Source of the DNA: an uncultured Oscillospiraceae bacterium
Lineage (GTDB): Bacteria; Bacillota; Clostridia; Oscillospirales; Acutalibacteraceae
Direction of reading: 5' to 3'
Assembly: GCA_900546735.1 (NCBI GenBank)
Contig: URDW01000003.1
Location: 1 to 30,873, forward strand
Length of the DNA stretch: 30,873 nt
The position numbers were made by a program, and so were the translations under genes. The notes under the pieces were generated by a model. The model was not told the DNA's origin. It saw nothing but the letters and a program-made list of their open reading frames with translations, and did not search any database. Below are positions 15,630 through 23,655 of the stretch, piece by piece; positions within the stretch are counted from its first letter, which is position 1; each line of letters opens with the position of its first letter.

Positions 15630-16640
15630 TCATCCCGCCGAGCCGAGCAGCGGCTGGCTAAAGGCAAAAAGCGCCTCGTTGATCTCGAAAATGTCGTAGC
15701 TGCCGCGGCGAATAAAATACTCCACAATAATGTCGAACTTGCTGCTGTGCGACAGGGCAAACCCGGCGGCGCCGAGCATTTGGCGTGTTTCGTCCTCACT
15801 GAGCTGCAGCGCCACGCAAAACGCCAGCACCGTGGGCTTGCTGGGGCGGTAGTCCGCGTTGGAGCGGATCTTGGAAAACAGGCGCTTGTCCACGTTGGCT
15901 TTCTTGTAGCACTGCGCGTCGGTCAGGCCCTTTTCATCGATTTTGCGCAAAAGCAGCTGAGAAAACGTTTCCTCCTGCGCGCCGTCTACCCAGTCGCGCA
16001 GGCTGACGCCCGGCATTGGGGCGCTCTGCGCCATGGGCGCATATGCCGCCTGTTCAAAAAGCGGCGGGCGCAGTTCTGCCGTACGGGAGCGGCGGAAAGC
16101 ATGTTCGTCTACATAGTTGTCGTCAATGTACTGGCGTATGCCGGCAAACAGCTTGCTGCCGGCGGAAACGGCCGCCGTGTCGTAAATGACCAGGTACACC
16201 AGAATTTCATGCTTGGCGGCGTCCAGAAAATCGGCGATCGTGCTGACGGCCGTGCGAAAAGCCGCATCTGCCGGGTAGCCGTATGCCCCGGCCGAGATCA
16301 GCGGAAAGGCTACGGACTCGCAGCCGTTTGCCGCCGCCAGCTCAAGCGACGTGCGGTAGCACGACACAAGCGCGGCGTGCTCGCCGAAGCTGCCGCCGTG
16401 CCAGACCGGCCCGACGGTGTGGATCACATATTTACACGGCAGGTGAAACCCCGGCGTGATCTTGGCCTGCCCCACCTTGCAGCCGCCAAGCGTTTTGCAG
16501 GCCTCCAAAAGCTGCGGTCCGGCGGCGCGGTGAATGGCGCCGTCCACCCCGCCTCCGCCCAGCAGCGACGGGTTGGCTGCGTTGACGATCGCGTCGCACG
16601 CAACTTTCGTAATGTCGTTTCGAATGATCTGCAGCGGCAT
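15630..16640 (-). CDS. Macro-domain protein with C-terminal HTH-like domain
   Basis: A 336-residue protein in two parts. Residues 1 to about 170 are a macro domain, which binds or removes ADP-ribose: [22 protein letters not shown] is the ribose-binding loop and [11 protein letters not shown] the second signature. After a linker rich in Ala/Pro, residues from about 235 form a helical domain with [15 protein letters not shown], then [22 protein letters not shown], resembling the HTH-like tail fused to macro domains in other Firmicutes. The ATG has GAGGG upstream. It is cytosolic and probably acts as an ADP-ribosyl hydrolase or sensor; the target is unknown. The CD3324 gene follows on the same strand. 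Confidence 0.88.
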   Translation of the reverse strand: MPLQIIRNDITKVACDAIVNAANPSLLGGGGVDGAIHRAAGPQLLEACKTLGGCKVGQAKITPGFHLPCKYVIHTVGPVWHGGSFGEHAALVSCYRTSLELAAANGCESVAFPLISAGAYGYPADAAFRTAVSTIADFLDAAKHEILVYLVIYDTAAVSAGSKLFAGIRQYIDDNYVDEHAFRRSRTAELRPPLFEQAAYAPMAQSAPMPGVSLRDWVDGAQEETFSQLLLRKIDEKGLTDAQCYKKANVDKRLFSKIRSNADYRPSKPTVLAFCVALQLSEDETRQMLGAAGFALSHSSKFDIIVEYFIRRGSYDIFEINEALFAFSQPLLGSAG

Positions 16641-16785
16641 CGCTGCACCCTCTTTCCAATGCTTCTGGTTTTATCATATGGAAAACAAGCTGTTTTGTCA
16701 AGCGCACGGCGCGGCGCAGAAAATGGGGAAAAGCTTATAAATTTTTCACATTCTGTATTTTCATCTATTTTTTATACAGACCATA

Positions 16786-16794
16786 TGCTATAAT
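16786..16794 (+). promoter_or_regulatory. Extended -10 promoter of the glycosidase-GH31 pair
   Basis: TGCTATAAT with TATAAT at 16789-16794 forms a perfect extended -10 box, 57 bases before the start codon. The -35 region is only T-rich. Confidence 0.7.
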
Positions 16795-16851
16795 AGCCAT
16801 AGTTTGGGGCAGTTTTGCCAAAATCGCCAGACAGAAGGGCTGGGAAGAAAA

Positions 16852-18669
16852 ATGCGGCCAAAAACTGACCGTGCGCAAGCCATTGCCGCGCCGGGCGGCG
16901 TAAAAACCGTACGCCTTTCACCGAATGTGGAAGTGGCCGGCTGCATGGCGGAAAACGGCCGCCTTTTTGCCGTGCCGCCTACCGGGCAGCCAGCACGTTT
17001 TGCCGGGCAAAAGCTTTTGTGGGTCTTTCGCCCGGGCGGCGGAGGCGTTTTACTGCGCACAAAAAGCTACCGGGTGAAACGGACGAAAAAGGCCGTTTTT
17101 CTGACCCTGGCATGCCCGTATCAAAAAGTGCGTTTTTCGGCTTTGCCGCCATGCGATTTTACCGGAAATCGTTTTTCTTTTACGGTCGGCGGGCATGACC
17201 TGACCGGCACGGCCGCCGGCCTTTACTGGAAGAACCTGGTGCCCGAATGTGCCGAGCGCACGCTGATGCGAAAAAACAAAACCTGGCGCGACGGCTATGT
17301 GCTTTCCACGCTGGAACTTTCCGTTTACGCCGGCACTTACCCCGCCGTGGACCATGAGTTCCACATCCGCGGCCGGCTGGCTCTGGGCGGACAGCTGGAA
17401 ACCGACGTTGTGCGCCGTATGCTGGAACTGCAGTTTCGCACCATGGCAAAAGATTGCCGCACCCGCCGGCGCATTCCCTGCTCGGTGCAGCGAAGCGGCC
17501 GGCGCGAATACCGCGTGCTGCGAAAGAGCGAAGACGGCAAAACAAAAGCGCAAATGTTCCCGCTGACGGGCATTTTGGAGCTTTGCGAAGAGCTTTACGC
17601 CTACTTTTGCCAAACGAAGGACACGGCCTTTTTGCAGGCGCACATCGAAGAGCTGGAACGCGGCCTGGCCCTGGCTGAGGAAAAGACAGATGCAAACGGC
17701 CGCCTGTGGTCCGATGTATATTATGAAGACCAGGTCATTAAAGACGGCGCCGCGGCGCAGGCGCAGGCCTTTGCCGTTTTGGCGTTTTCGCGCGCCGCTT
17801 TTCTGGAACGTATCCTTAGCCGTGAAACGCAGGCCGCGCATTACGAAACGCTGGCCGAAAAGCTGCAGGAAAACTACATAAAACCGCTGCCCGTGGGCTT
17901 TTGGAACGAAGAAAGCGGCCGCTACGCCGACTGGGTGGACCGAAAGGGCAATGTGCACGACCACATCCACCTTTTGGCGAACGCGCTGCCGGTGACGCTT
18001 GGTTTTCACAAAGGCCGGCTGAAAGCGCGCGACGAAAAGATCGTAAAAATGATTTATGAGAATGACGGCGTGTTCCAAAAATTCCCGTCGTTCGTGGCCG
18101 CAAAGGTAGAGGACTACACGCCGTCCGAGATCGGCGTGGGCGGCCCATATGACCTGTGCGCGGCCGGGCGCTACTGGTGCCACGACGCCAAACTGCGCAG
18201 CTGCCTGGGCGATGCGAAAACGCTGCAGAACCAGCTGCTGGCCGTGGCTGAAGAGGCCGAAAAAAACGGTCACTACCTGTTTGAGCGCTACGACATGAAC
18301 CACGTTTATTACAACACCGGACCGGCCGGTGAAAAGCCCAGCCACGGCGCGGCGCGCTACTACGAATACCCGTGCGTGTTTTTGGATGTTTTGCTCCGCA
18401 GCTTTTTCGGCGTGCGCCCGGATGAAAAAAGTGATTTTACGATTACACCGTGCTGCACGGCAAATTCGCGTATGGTGCTGCAAAGCGCCGGGCTGGAGCT
18501 GGCCTTTGACGGCAAGGCGCTGACCGTTAAAAACACAGCTGCCGCACCAAAAAAGCTGCACATTGACCCGGCCAAGATTCTGCCCGGCTGCCGGGCGCGC
18601 AGCGTGACGTTAAAACCGGGTGAAGAATACACCTTTAAGGAGGAGACGATATGCTCAAACCATCCCTGA
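16852..18669 (+). CDS. Six-hairpin glycosidase-like protein
   Basis: A 605-residue protein whose middle and C-terminal parts look like an (alpha/alpha)6-barrel of the six-hairpin glycosidase superfamily: repeated helix pairs with LWSDVYYEDQVIKDG, QAQAFAVLAFSRAAFL and RYADWVDRKGNVHDHIHL. The first 150 residues are beta-rich, and a short beta domain closes the protein, as in GH78- and GH63-like enzymes. I cannot assign a CAZy family or point to the catalytic residues with certainty. There is no signal peptide. The open frame continues upstream to a TTG, but ATG 16852 with GGGAAG before it is the likely start. Its end overlaps the GH31 gene by 19 bases, so both are made together and probably act on the same oligosaccharide. 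Confidence 0.8.
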   Translation: MRPKTDRAQAIAAPGGVKTVRLSPNVEVAGCMAENGRLFAVPPTGQPARFAGQKLLWVFRPGGGGVLLRTKSYRVKRTKKAVFLTLACPYQKVRFSALPPCDFTGNRFSFTVGGHDLTGTAAGLYWKNLVPECAERTLMRKNKTWRDGYVLSTLELSVYAGTYPAVDHEFHIRGRLALGGQLETDVVRRMLELQFRTMAKDCRTRRRIPCSVQRSGRREYRVLRKSEDGKTKAQMFPLTGILELCEELYAYFCQTKDTAFLQAHIEELERGLALAEEKTDANGRLWSDVYYEDQVIKDGAAAQAQAFAVLAFSRAAFLERILSRETQAAHYETLAEKLQENYIKPLPVGFWNEESGRYADWVDRKGNVHDHIHLLANALPVTLGFHKGRLKARDEKIVKMIYENDGVFQKFPSFVAAKVEDYTPSEIGVGGPYDLCAAGRYWCHDAKLRSCLGDAKTLQNQLLAVAEEAEKNGHYLFERYDMNHVYYNTGPAGEKPSHGAARYYEYPCVFLDVLLRSFFGVRPDEKSDFTITPCCTANSRMVLQSAGLELAFDGKALTVKNTAAAPKKLHIDPAKILPGCRARSVTLKPGEEYTFKEETICSNHP

Positions 18670-20948
18670 TCGCTAAAACCGACCCCAAGGCCGACGAGGC
18701 GCAGATCGCCGTTTTCGGCGACGTGCGCATCACCTGCCTGACACCGCGTCTGATCCGCGTGGAGCGCGGCACGTTTATCGATCTGGCAAGCTACACGGTT
18801 TGGTTCCGCCGCTTTCCCGGCCAGACGATGCAAGCCGAAAAGCACGGCGGCGTCATTACGGTGGAGACGGCTCAGGCCGTTTTCACTGTGAAAGGCGGCA
18901 AGCCGCACAGCGTTTATATGAAAGACACCCAAAAGACGCTGCGCTTTGCCGGCCAGAAAAACCTGAAAGGCACCTGCCGTACGCTGGACGGCACGTTCGG
19001 CGCCGTGCCGCTGCGCGACGGGCTTTTGACCGAGGACGGCGCCTACCTTTTGGATGACAGCCAGTCGATGCTGCTGGGCGACGACGGCCGCTTTGTGCCG
19101 CGCGCAGGGGGCGGACGCGACTGGTACGCCTTTGCCTACGGCAAGAATTACCGCGAAACGCTGCGCGCCTTTTACCAGATCAGCGGCCGGGTGCCGCTTG
19201 TGCCGCGCTTTGCGCTTGGCGTTTGGTGGAGCCGCTACCACGCCTACACCGACAGGGAGTACCTGGATTTAATGGACCGCTTTGCGGCGGAGGATGTGCC
19301 GCTGAGCGTGGCGACTGTGGACATGGACTGGCACTGGGTGCACGGCCTGAAAGAGCGCTTCGGCGTGCGCTACGGCGGCTGGACCGGCTACTCGTGGAAC
19401 CGCGAGCTTTTCCCGGACTACCGGGCATTTTTGAAAAAACTCAAAGAGAAAGACCTGCACATCACGCTGAACCTGCACCCGGCCGACGGCATCCACAGCT
19501 ATGAGGACATGTACGAAGACATGGCAAAAGCCGTAGGGCAGGACCCGGCGAAAAAAGAGACGGTCAAATTCCGCTGCGGCAGCGACGATTTTTGGAACGC
19601 CTATTTTGACGTTATTCACAAGCCCTACGAAAAAGACGGCGTAGATTTTTGGTGGATCGACTGGCAGCAGGGCAAAAAAAGCGACGTGCCGGGGCTTGAC
19701 CCGCTCAATGCGCTCAACCACTACCATTTTCTGGACAACGCGGAAAGCGGCCAGATGCCGCTGATCCTTTCGCGCTACGCCGGGCTCGGCTCACACCGTT
19801 ACCCGCTGGGCTTTTCGGGCGACACGGCCATCAGCTGGCCGGTGCTGCACTTCCAGCCCTATTTCACGGCCAACGCCGCGAACGCGGCCTACAGCTGGTG
19901 GAGCCACGACATCGGCGGCCATCACCAGGGCTACCGCGACGACGACCTGTACATGCGCTGGATCGAATTCGGCGTATTTTCACCGATCCTGCGCCTGCAC
20001 TCCACGGCCATTGAGCTTTTGGGCAAAGAGCCGTGGAAATACCGCGCCGACGTGTATGAAAACGCAAAAAAATGGATGCGCCTGCGCCACAAGATGATCC
20101 CCTACCTGTTTACGATGGACCGGCGCACCAACGAGGACGGCACGGCCATTTGCGAACCGATGTATTATTCCCACCCCGACCGGCCGGAGGCGTACAACGT
20201 ACCAAACGAATACATGTTCGGCAGCGAGCTTTTGGTGTGCCCCATCACGCAGCCGCAGCACAAGTCGCTTGGGCTCGGCAGCACCGCCGTTTGGCTGCCG
20301 GAGGGCGAGTGGACCGACATCTTCACTGGCCGGCGCTATAAAGGCGGGCAGAAGATCACCATGTTCCGCGAGCTGAACACGATCCCGGCGCTGGCGCGCC
20401 CCGGCGCGATCGTGCCCCTGTCGGCAGACCGGGGCAACACAACGGCCAATCCGCAGGCGTTTGAAATTTGGGCAGTGCCCGGAAACGGCCGGTTCACCCT
20501 GCTGGAGGACAACGGCCGCACCGATTTTAAAGACCACACAGCAAAAACCGCGTTTGAGATCCGTTGCGAAAACGGCCGGGTGACCTTTACCGTTTTACCG
20601 GCTGAGGGCGACGTTTCGGTCATTCCACCGGTGCGGGACTACACGGTAAAGCTCTGCGGCGCCCAGGCAGACGGCGCGCCGGCTGTTTTAAAAATCGAAA
20701 ACGCCGACGTGACGAAAGCGCACACGGCGGTGCTGCAGAACGTGCGCCCGCTGCAAAAGGAGACGCCGCGCGAGGGCGTCATCCGCATCCTTTCGCGCTG
20801 GCAGGACAAAACTTTTAAAAAGAACCGTGCGTTCCGGCCGTTTGAAAAGGCTGAAACAAAAGAGGAGCTGCGCGCTGCGCTGCAAAAAGCGCGCCTGCCG
20901 CGCGAAGTGGCCGCCTGCGTGCACGAACGGCTGTGCCAGCTGGATTAA
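18651..20948 (+). CDS. Glycoside hydrolase family 31 (alpha-glucosidase/alpha-xylosidase-like)
   Basis: A 765-residue retaining alpha-glycosidase of family GH31. The N-terminal 190 residues are the beta-sandwich, followed by a TIM barrel beginning at PRFALGVWWSRYHAY. Asp337 in WWIDWQQG is the nucleophile and Asp391 in GFSGDTAISW the acid/base. WSHDIGGH and the later RLHS stretch line the sugar pocket. After about 590 come the proximal and distal beta domains. It carries no signal peptide. ATG 18651 lies inside the previous gene and has its own AAGGAGGAG. It is the second gene of the glycosidase pair, ends at a terminator and most likely releases the terminal alpha-linked sugar; glucose versus xylose specificity is not decided by what I see. 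Confidence 0.94.
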   Translation: MLKPSLIAKTDPKADEAQIAVFGDVRITCLTPRLIRVERGTFIDLASYTVWFRRFPGQTMQAEKHGGVITVETAQAVFTVKGGKPHSVYMKDTQKTLRFAGQKNLKGTCRTLDGTFGAVPLRDGLLTEDGAYLLDDSQSMLLGDDGRFVPRAGGGRDWYAFAYGKNYRETLRAFYQISGRVPLVPRFALGVWWSRYHAYTDREYLDLMDRFAAEDVPLSVATVDMDWHWVHGLKERFGVRYGGWTGYSWNRELFPDYRAFLKKLKEKDLHITLNLHPADGIHSYEDMYEDMAKAVGQDPAKKETVKFRCGSDDFWNAYFDVIHKPYEKDGVDFWWIDWQQGKKSDVPGLDPLNALNHYHFLDNAESGQMPLILSRYAGLGSHRYPLGFSGDTAISWPVLHFQPYFTANAANAAYSWWSHDIGGHHQGYRDDDLYMRWIEFGVFSPILRLHSTAIELLGKEPWKYRADVYENAKKWMRLRHKMIPYLFTMDRRTNEDGTAICEPMYYSHPDRPEAYNVPNEYMFGSELLVCPITQPQHKSLGLGSTAVWLPEGEWTDIFTGRRYKGGQKITMFRELNTIPALARPGAIVPLSADRGNTTANPQAFEIWAVPGNGRFTLLEDNGRTDFKDHTAKTAFEIRCENGRVTFTVLPAEGDVSVIPPVRDYTVKLCGAQADGAPAVLKIENADVTKAHTAVLQNVRPLQKETPREGVIRILSRWQDKTFKKNRAFRPFEKAETKEELRAALQKARLPREVAACVHERLCQLD

Positions 20949-20983
20949 GAAAGCCTTGGCGCATCTGACAATGCAGATATAGT

Positions 20984-21025
20984 AAAACAGCCGCCTGCTG
21001 CAAATCAACATCGGGCGGCTGTTTT
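20984..21025 (+). terminator. Terminator after GH31
   Basis: AAAACAGCCGCC pairs with GGCGGCTGTTTT across an 18-base loop and is followed by a T-rich run. The following 200 bases up to the VWA gene hold only small hairpins and a possible -10 box TATACT near 21190. Confidence 0.85.
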
Positions 21026-21227
21026 GCTTTTTATCGAACGGCTGCTGTATTTTACGGGCGTTTGGCGCTGCAAAAGGTCCTCGGCGGCGTATCGCCTGAA
21101 CAGCCGTTTCGCGTTTGCTGAAACGGGGCGGTGCTGCCGCACAAAAAAAGTCGCCTACCGGGCGACCAAATGCAGGCAAAAACCTTCTATACTGTTGTTG
21201 CAGCAAAACAGTACGGGAGGTTTTCTT

Positions 21228-21884
21228 ATGAAACGGAATATGCAAAATGATTTTACGGAGCTTGTCTTTATTCTCGACCGCTCCGGCTCTATGGCCGGAC
21301 TGGAGACGGACACCATCGGCGGCTTTAACGCCATGCTGGAAAAGCAGAAGAAACAGCCGGGGCGCTGCCTGGTCTCTACCGTTCTTTTTGACCATGAAAC
21401 GCTTGTCGTGCACGACCGTGTGCCGCTGCAAAACGTGGCGCCGCTGACAAGGCAGACCTATTTTGTGCGCGGCGCCACCGCGCTTTGCGACGCACTCGGC
21501 GGTGCGGTGCACCACATCGGCACGGTGCACAAGTATGCACGCCGGCAGGATGTGCCGGCACACACGCTGTTCGTTATCATGACAGACGGCCTGGAAAACG
21601 CAAGCCGGGTGTATTCCGCCCCGCGCGTGCGCGCCATGATCGAACGGCAAAAGGAACGCTTCGGCTGGGAGTTTCTGTTTATCGGCGCCAATATGGATGC
21701 GGTGGAGACGGCCGGGCATTTCGGCATTGGCGCTGACCGGTCGGTCGATTACCGCGCCGACAGCCGCGGCACCAAAACGGCGTATGAAAGCGTGGCTGCG
21801 GCGTGCGCGTGTGTGCGCGCAAACGCGCCGCTTGCCGCCGACTGGAGCGCCGACATCCGCCGCGATCACGAAGACCGCCGGTGA
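21228..21884 (+). CDS. VWA-domain protein
   Basis: A 218-residue von Willebrand factor type A domain almost alone. The metal-ion site is complete: Asp17-Ser19-Ser21 in LDRSGS, the conserved threonine in RGATAL and the aspartate in MTDGLEN. It should bind Mg2+ and a protein partner. There is no signal peptide or membrane helix, so it is cytosolic, like the TerY-like or YegL-like proteins. ATG 21228 follows CGGGAGG; the longer open frame upstream is not coding. Its neighbours are terminators and repeats, so no partner (for example a MoxR ATPase or phosphatase) is visible and its role stays open. Confidence 0.88.
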   Translation: MKRNMQNDFTELVFILDRSGSMAGLETDTIGGFNAMLEKQKKQPGRCLVSTVLFDHETLVVHDRVPLQNVAPLTRQTYFVRGATALCDALGGAVHHIGTVHKYARRQDVPAHTLFVIMTDGLENASRVYSAPRVRAMIERQKERFGWEFLFIGANMDAVETAGHFGIGADRSVDYRADSRGTKTAYESVAAACACVRANAPLAADWSADIRRDHEDRR

Positions 21885-21916
21885 TCCGCCTGCGCACCGC
21901 CGCGGCATGTAGCGTG

Positions 21917-21950
21917 CCGGTTCTGGCGGGGCGCATCCGGCTTGAACCGG
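21917..21950. other. Hairpin downstream of the VWA gene
   Basis: CCGGTTC (21917-21923) pairs with GAACCGG (21944-21950). On the plus strand it is followed by A-rich rather than T-rich sequence, so it is a weak terminator candidate or part of the following repeat. Confidence 0.35.
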
Positions 21951-21957
21951 AAAAAAC

Positions 21958-22022
21958 AAAAGCCGGAACAAGCGATATGAAGCTTGTTCCGACGAGGATG
22001 CTCGTGTTCGAGTCTTTTTCAA
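21958..22022 (+). repeat. AGCGATAYGAA stem-loop repeat
   Basis: A perfect hairpin CGGAACAAGC/GCTTGTTCCG (21964-21991) has the loop GATATGAA and is followed by CGACGAGG and a T-run. The first 31 bases recur at 30843-30873, at the very end of the contig, with only three differences. A looser relative lies at 30786-30838. It probably belongs to the same element family as the two-hairpin repeat that follows at 22065. Confidence 0.65.
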
Positions 22023-22064
22023 AAAATAAATGTACGCAAAATCTATGTTGCGCTTTCATGGGGC

Positions 22065-22140
22065 CCCCGGAAAGGTTTGCGCATGCAAAGCTTTTTGGGG
22101 AAAGGAGGAGCGACGGTATGAGTGAGAGACGACTTTGTCC
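22065..22140 (+). repeat. Two-hairpin repeat, copy next to tRNA-Arg
   Basis: Hairpin 1 (22065-22100) has a 16-bp stem, CCCCGGAAAG and TTTGC against GCAAA and CTTTTTGGGG, with one mismatch and two G-T pairs. The linker AAAGGAGGAG and the segment TATGAGTGAGAGA follow, as in the copies at 14951 and 30685. GCGACGG (22110-22116) could pair with CCGTCGC (22154-22160) to form hairpin 2, in competition with the tRNA terminator. Confidence 0.65.
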
Positions 22141-22146
22141 GGAAAT

Positions 22147-22183
22147 AAAAAAGCCGTCGCGAACGATATAAAGTCCGCGACGA
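22147..22183 (-). terminator. Terminator of tRNA-Arg
   Basis: On the minus strand CGTCGCG pairs with CGCGACG across a loop of about 14 bases and is followed by GGC and a run of six T. It starts just after the tRNA 3' end. Confidence 0.8.
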
Positions 22184-22185
22184 CG

Positions 22186-22262
22186 TGGCGCGCTGGAAGG
22201 GACTCGAACCCCCGACCTACTGGTTCGTAGCCAGTCACTCTATCCAGCTGAGCTACCAGCGC
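22186..22262 (-). tRNA. tRNA-Arg (anticodon ACG)
   Basis: A complete 77-nt cloverleaf. The acceptor stem is GCGCTGG with CCAGCGC, the discriminator is G and CCA is encoded. D-arm TAGCTCAGCTGGATAG, anticodon arm ACTGG-CTACGAA-CCAGT and T-arm GGGGGTTCGAGTCCC are all intact. The anticodon ACG lies at 22228-22226; its A34 would be edited to inosine by TadA to read CGU, CGC and CGA. It is a single-gene unit with a strong promoter and terminator. Confidence 0.97.
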
Positions 22263-22291
22263 ATGGCGCAAAGTTCGCTTTGCGCTAAAAT

Positions 22292-22320
22292 ACTATACCA
22301 CATCTTTTTACAAAATGCAA
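22292..22320 (-). promoter_or_regulatory. Promoter of tRNA-Arg
   Basis: TTGCAT (22320-22315), a 17-base spacer and TATAGT (22297-22292), with an extended TG before the -10. Between promoter and tRNA lies a perfect 8-bp hairpin GCGCAAAG/CTTTGCGC with a CGAA loop (22266-22285). Confidence 0.85.
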
Positions 22321-22338
22321 GGGTAAAATTGCAGTTTT

Positions 22339-22860
22339 TTAATTTTTTGGCTGTGCTGTGTCTGCCTGAGCCGAATTTTCGCCGTACGGCACGGCGCCGG
22401 CGTTTTGCGGCGGATCTTTCTGCAGGTAGTCGTCCAGTATATCGGCGGCCAGGGCGCACAGCTGCGGGCAGGGACGCTTTTTATAGTATTCTGCGGTGCG
22501 CTTCTCCGGCTGCGGTGCGTCGGCGCCTGCTGTTTTCAGCCCCAGCAGTTCGCGGCAGACGATGGAGCCGGTCTGCGCGCGGTAAGCGCCGGCCAGCGCC
22601 TGTACGCGTGCGTAATGTTCTTTTTTCTTATTATAATCCTTTTCACAGCCGTCGCCGTACAGCAAATTGGCCACAAGCACCATGCCGCTGACAGCGCCGC
22701 AGACTTCGCGCAGGCGCCCCATGCCGCCGCCGAAGCCGGAGGCCAGGCGCGCCGCGTCTTGCGCAGTCATGTGCAGTTCTTCGCAAAAGCTGCACACAAC
22801 GGCCTGCGCACAGTTGTAGCCCTTATAAAACAGCGCGTTCGCGCGCTCGCCGCGGGTCAC
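22339..22860 (-). CDS. C_GCAxxG_C_C family redox-type protein
   Basis: A 173-residue member of the C_GCAxxG_C_C family, small cytosolic proteins with conserved cysteines that are thought to be redox-active or metal-binding. The features are YNCAQAVVCSFCEE at the N-terminus, GGGMGRLREVCGAVSGM in the middle, then C-terminal cysteines in GSIVCREL and RPCPQLCALAADIL. The tail after residue 145 is low-complexity. The start is GTG at 22860, overlapping the TGA of the zinc-ribbon gene (GTGA), and the position matches the usual MTRGERA-type opening; no good ribosome binding site is visible, so it depends on translational coupling. The biochemical role is unknown. Confidence 0.88.
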   Translation of the reverse strand: MTRGERANALFYKGYNCAQAVVCSFCEELHMTAQDAARLASGFGGGMGRLREVCGAVSGMVLVANLLYGDGCEKDYNKKKEHYARVQALAGAYRAQTGSIVCRELLGLKTAGADAPQPEKRTAEYYKKRPCPQLCALAADILDDYLQKDPPQNAGAVPYGENSAQADTAQPKN

Positions 22861-23408
22861 TGCGCCGGGGGGACCGTGCCGGGCGGTGTTTCGCCGCTGT
22901 CGCTGGTCGGCTCCGTAGGCGGCTGGGTCGTGGACTCCGTGGGCGGCTGGGTCGTAGAAGCTGTTGTGGATTCGGTCGTGCTTTGCGTTGTGCTTTCGGT
23001 CGTGCGCTCCGTTGTGGATTCGGTCGTGCGCTCGGTGGTGCGTTCGGTCGTGCGGTTTGTCGGGCGGCGTGTGTAGACGTAGTCGTCATCGTCGTCCTGT
23101 GTTTCGTCTGCCGTCTGTGCGTTGCTTTCGGGTGTGGTCACGGTGTCGTCTTTGCCGCTGCAGCCGGTCACGGCCGCCACAACGATGGCGACTACAATGG
23201 CCACCACCACAACGCCGGCCACGCAGCCGATGATGATGTTGCGGCGTTTAACGGCCGCTGCGCGGTCCTCGTCGCCGGTGTCTTCCATAGGCGGCTGCAG
23301 GTTGCCGTTTTCGTCGGTCAGCGGCGCCTCGTCATAGAGCGGCGAACCGCAGTTCTGGCAGATATAAAGCCCTTCTTCGTTTTCGTAGCCGCAGTTTTTG
23401 CAGCGCAT
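22857..23408 (-). CDS. Zinc-ribbon membrane protein with Thr-rich extracellular tail
   Basis: A 183-residue protein in three parts. Residues 1-21 form a zinc ribbon with Cys3, Cys6, Cys17 and Cys20. A membrane helix lies at about 55-85, of GVVVVAIVVAIVVAA type. After an acidic DDDDD stretch the remaining residues are repeats of TTE, TTQ and PPT type, a low-complexity tail probably outside the cell and open to glycosylation. The ATG at 23408 has AAAGGAGATG upstream; the frame open to 23495 is not needed. It is the first gene of a pair with the C_GCAxxG_C_C protein. The zinc-ribbon plus single helix plan is common in Clostridia, with no known function; a membrane sensor or anchor is possible. 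Confidence 0.82.
   Translation of the reverse strand: MRCKNCGYENEEGLYICQNCGSPLYDEAPLTDENGNLQPPMEDTGDEDRAAAVKRRNIIIGCVAGVVVVAIVVAIVVAAVTGCSGKDDTVTTPESNAQTADETQDDDDDYVYTRRPTNRTTERTTERTTESTTERTTESTTQSTTESTTASTTQPPTESTTQPPTEPTSDSGETPPGTVPPAQ
22925..23070 (-). repeat. Degenerate Thr-rich codon repeat
   Basis: Imperfect 12-base units (TT plus E/R/Q plus S/R codons) in the 3' part of the zinc-ribbon gene encode the Thr-rich tail. The units vary too much for a CRISPR array and there are no spacers. Confidence 0.75.
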
Positions 23409-23479
23409 GGTGTCATCTCCTTTATCTATTGTGCAGATGTACCGTATCATCCGGGTCATTTTCATTGCATTCTCTAGCG

Positions 23480-23508
23480 AGTGTACCATAAACAACGAAA
23501 AAAAACAA
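23480..23508 (-). promoter_or_regulatory. Promoter of the zinc-ribbon pair
   Basis: TTGTTT (23508-23503), a 17-base spacer and TACACT (23485-23480) with an extended TG. It starts a leader of about 65 bases. Confidence 0.6.
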
Positions 23509-23568
23509 CTGTAAGTGTAAATTTTATACAGAAAATAAAAAGCTTGTGATGAAATTTTTAATAAAGTA

Positions 23569-23597
23569 TTGACATTTTGTCCGTTTTATAATAAATT
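23569..23597 (+). promoter_or_regulatory. Promoter of the lipoprotein gene
   Basis: A perfect -35 TTGACA (23569-23574), then TAAATT (23592-23597) after 17 bases. A TATAAT-like box lies nearer, but its spacing of 12 is too short. Confidence 0.6.
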
Positions 23598-23655
23598 TAA
23601 TATGTGGCGTGATTACGCATACCTATTATTATTGGGCGAAAGGGGATACCCACTG

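Noticed and set aside
22118..22171. A 17-codon ORF with a good ribosome binding site (GGAGGAG) in the repeat next to tRNA-Arg
   Set aside because: The other copies of the repeat do not keep this frame, and the GGAGGAG is part of the conserved linker. I see no sign of coding.
22925..23070. Short repeated units resembling a CRISPR or tandem array
   Set aside because: The units are imperfect, contiguous and in frame with the Thr-rich tail of the zinc-ribbon protein. There are no spacers. I found no CRISPR array anywhere in the window.
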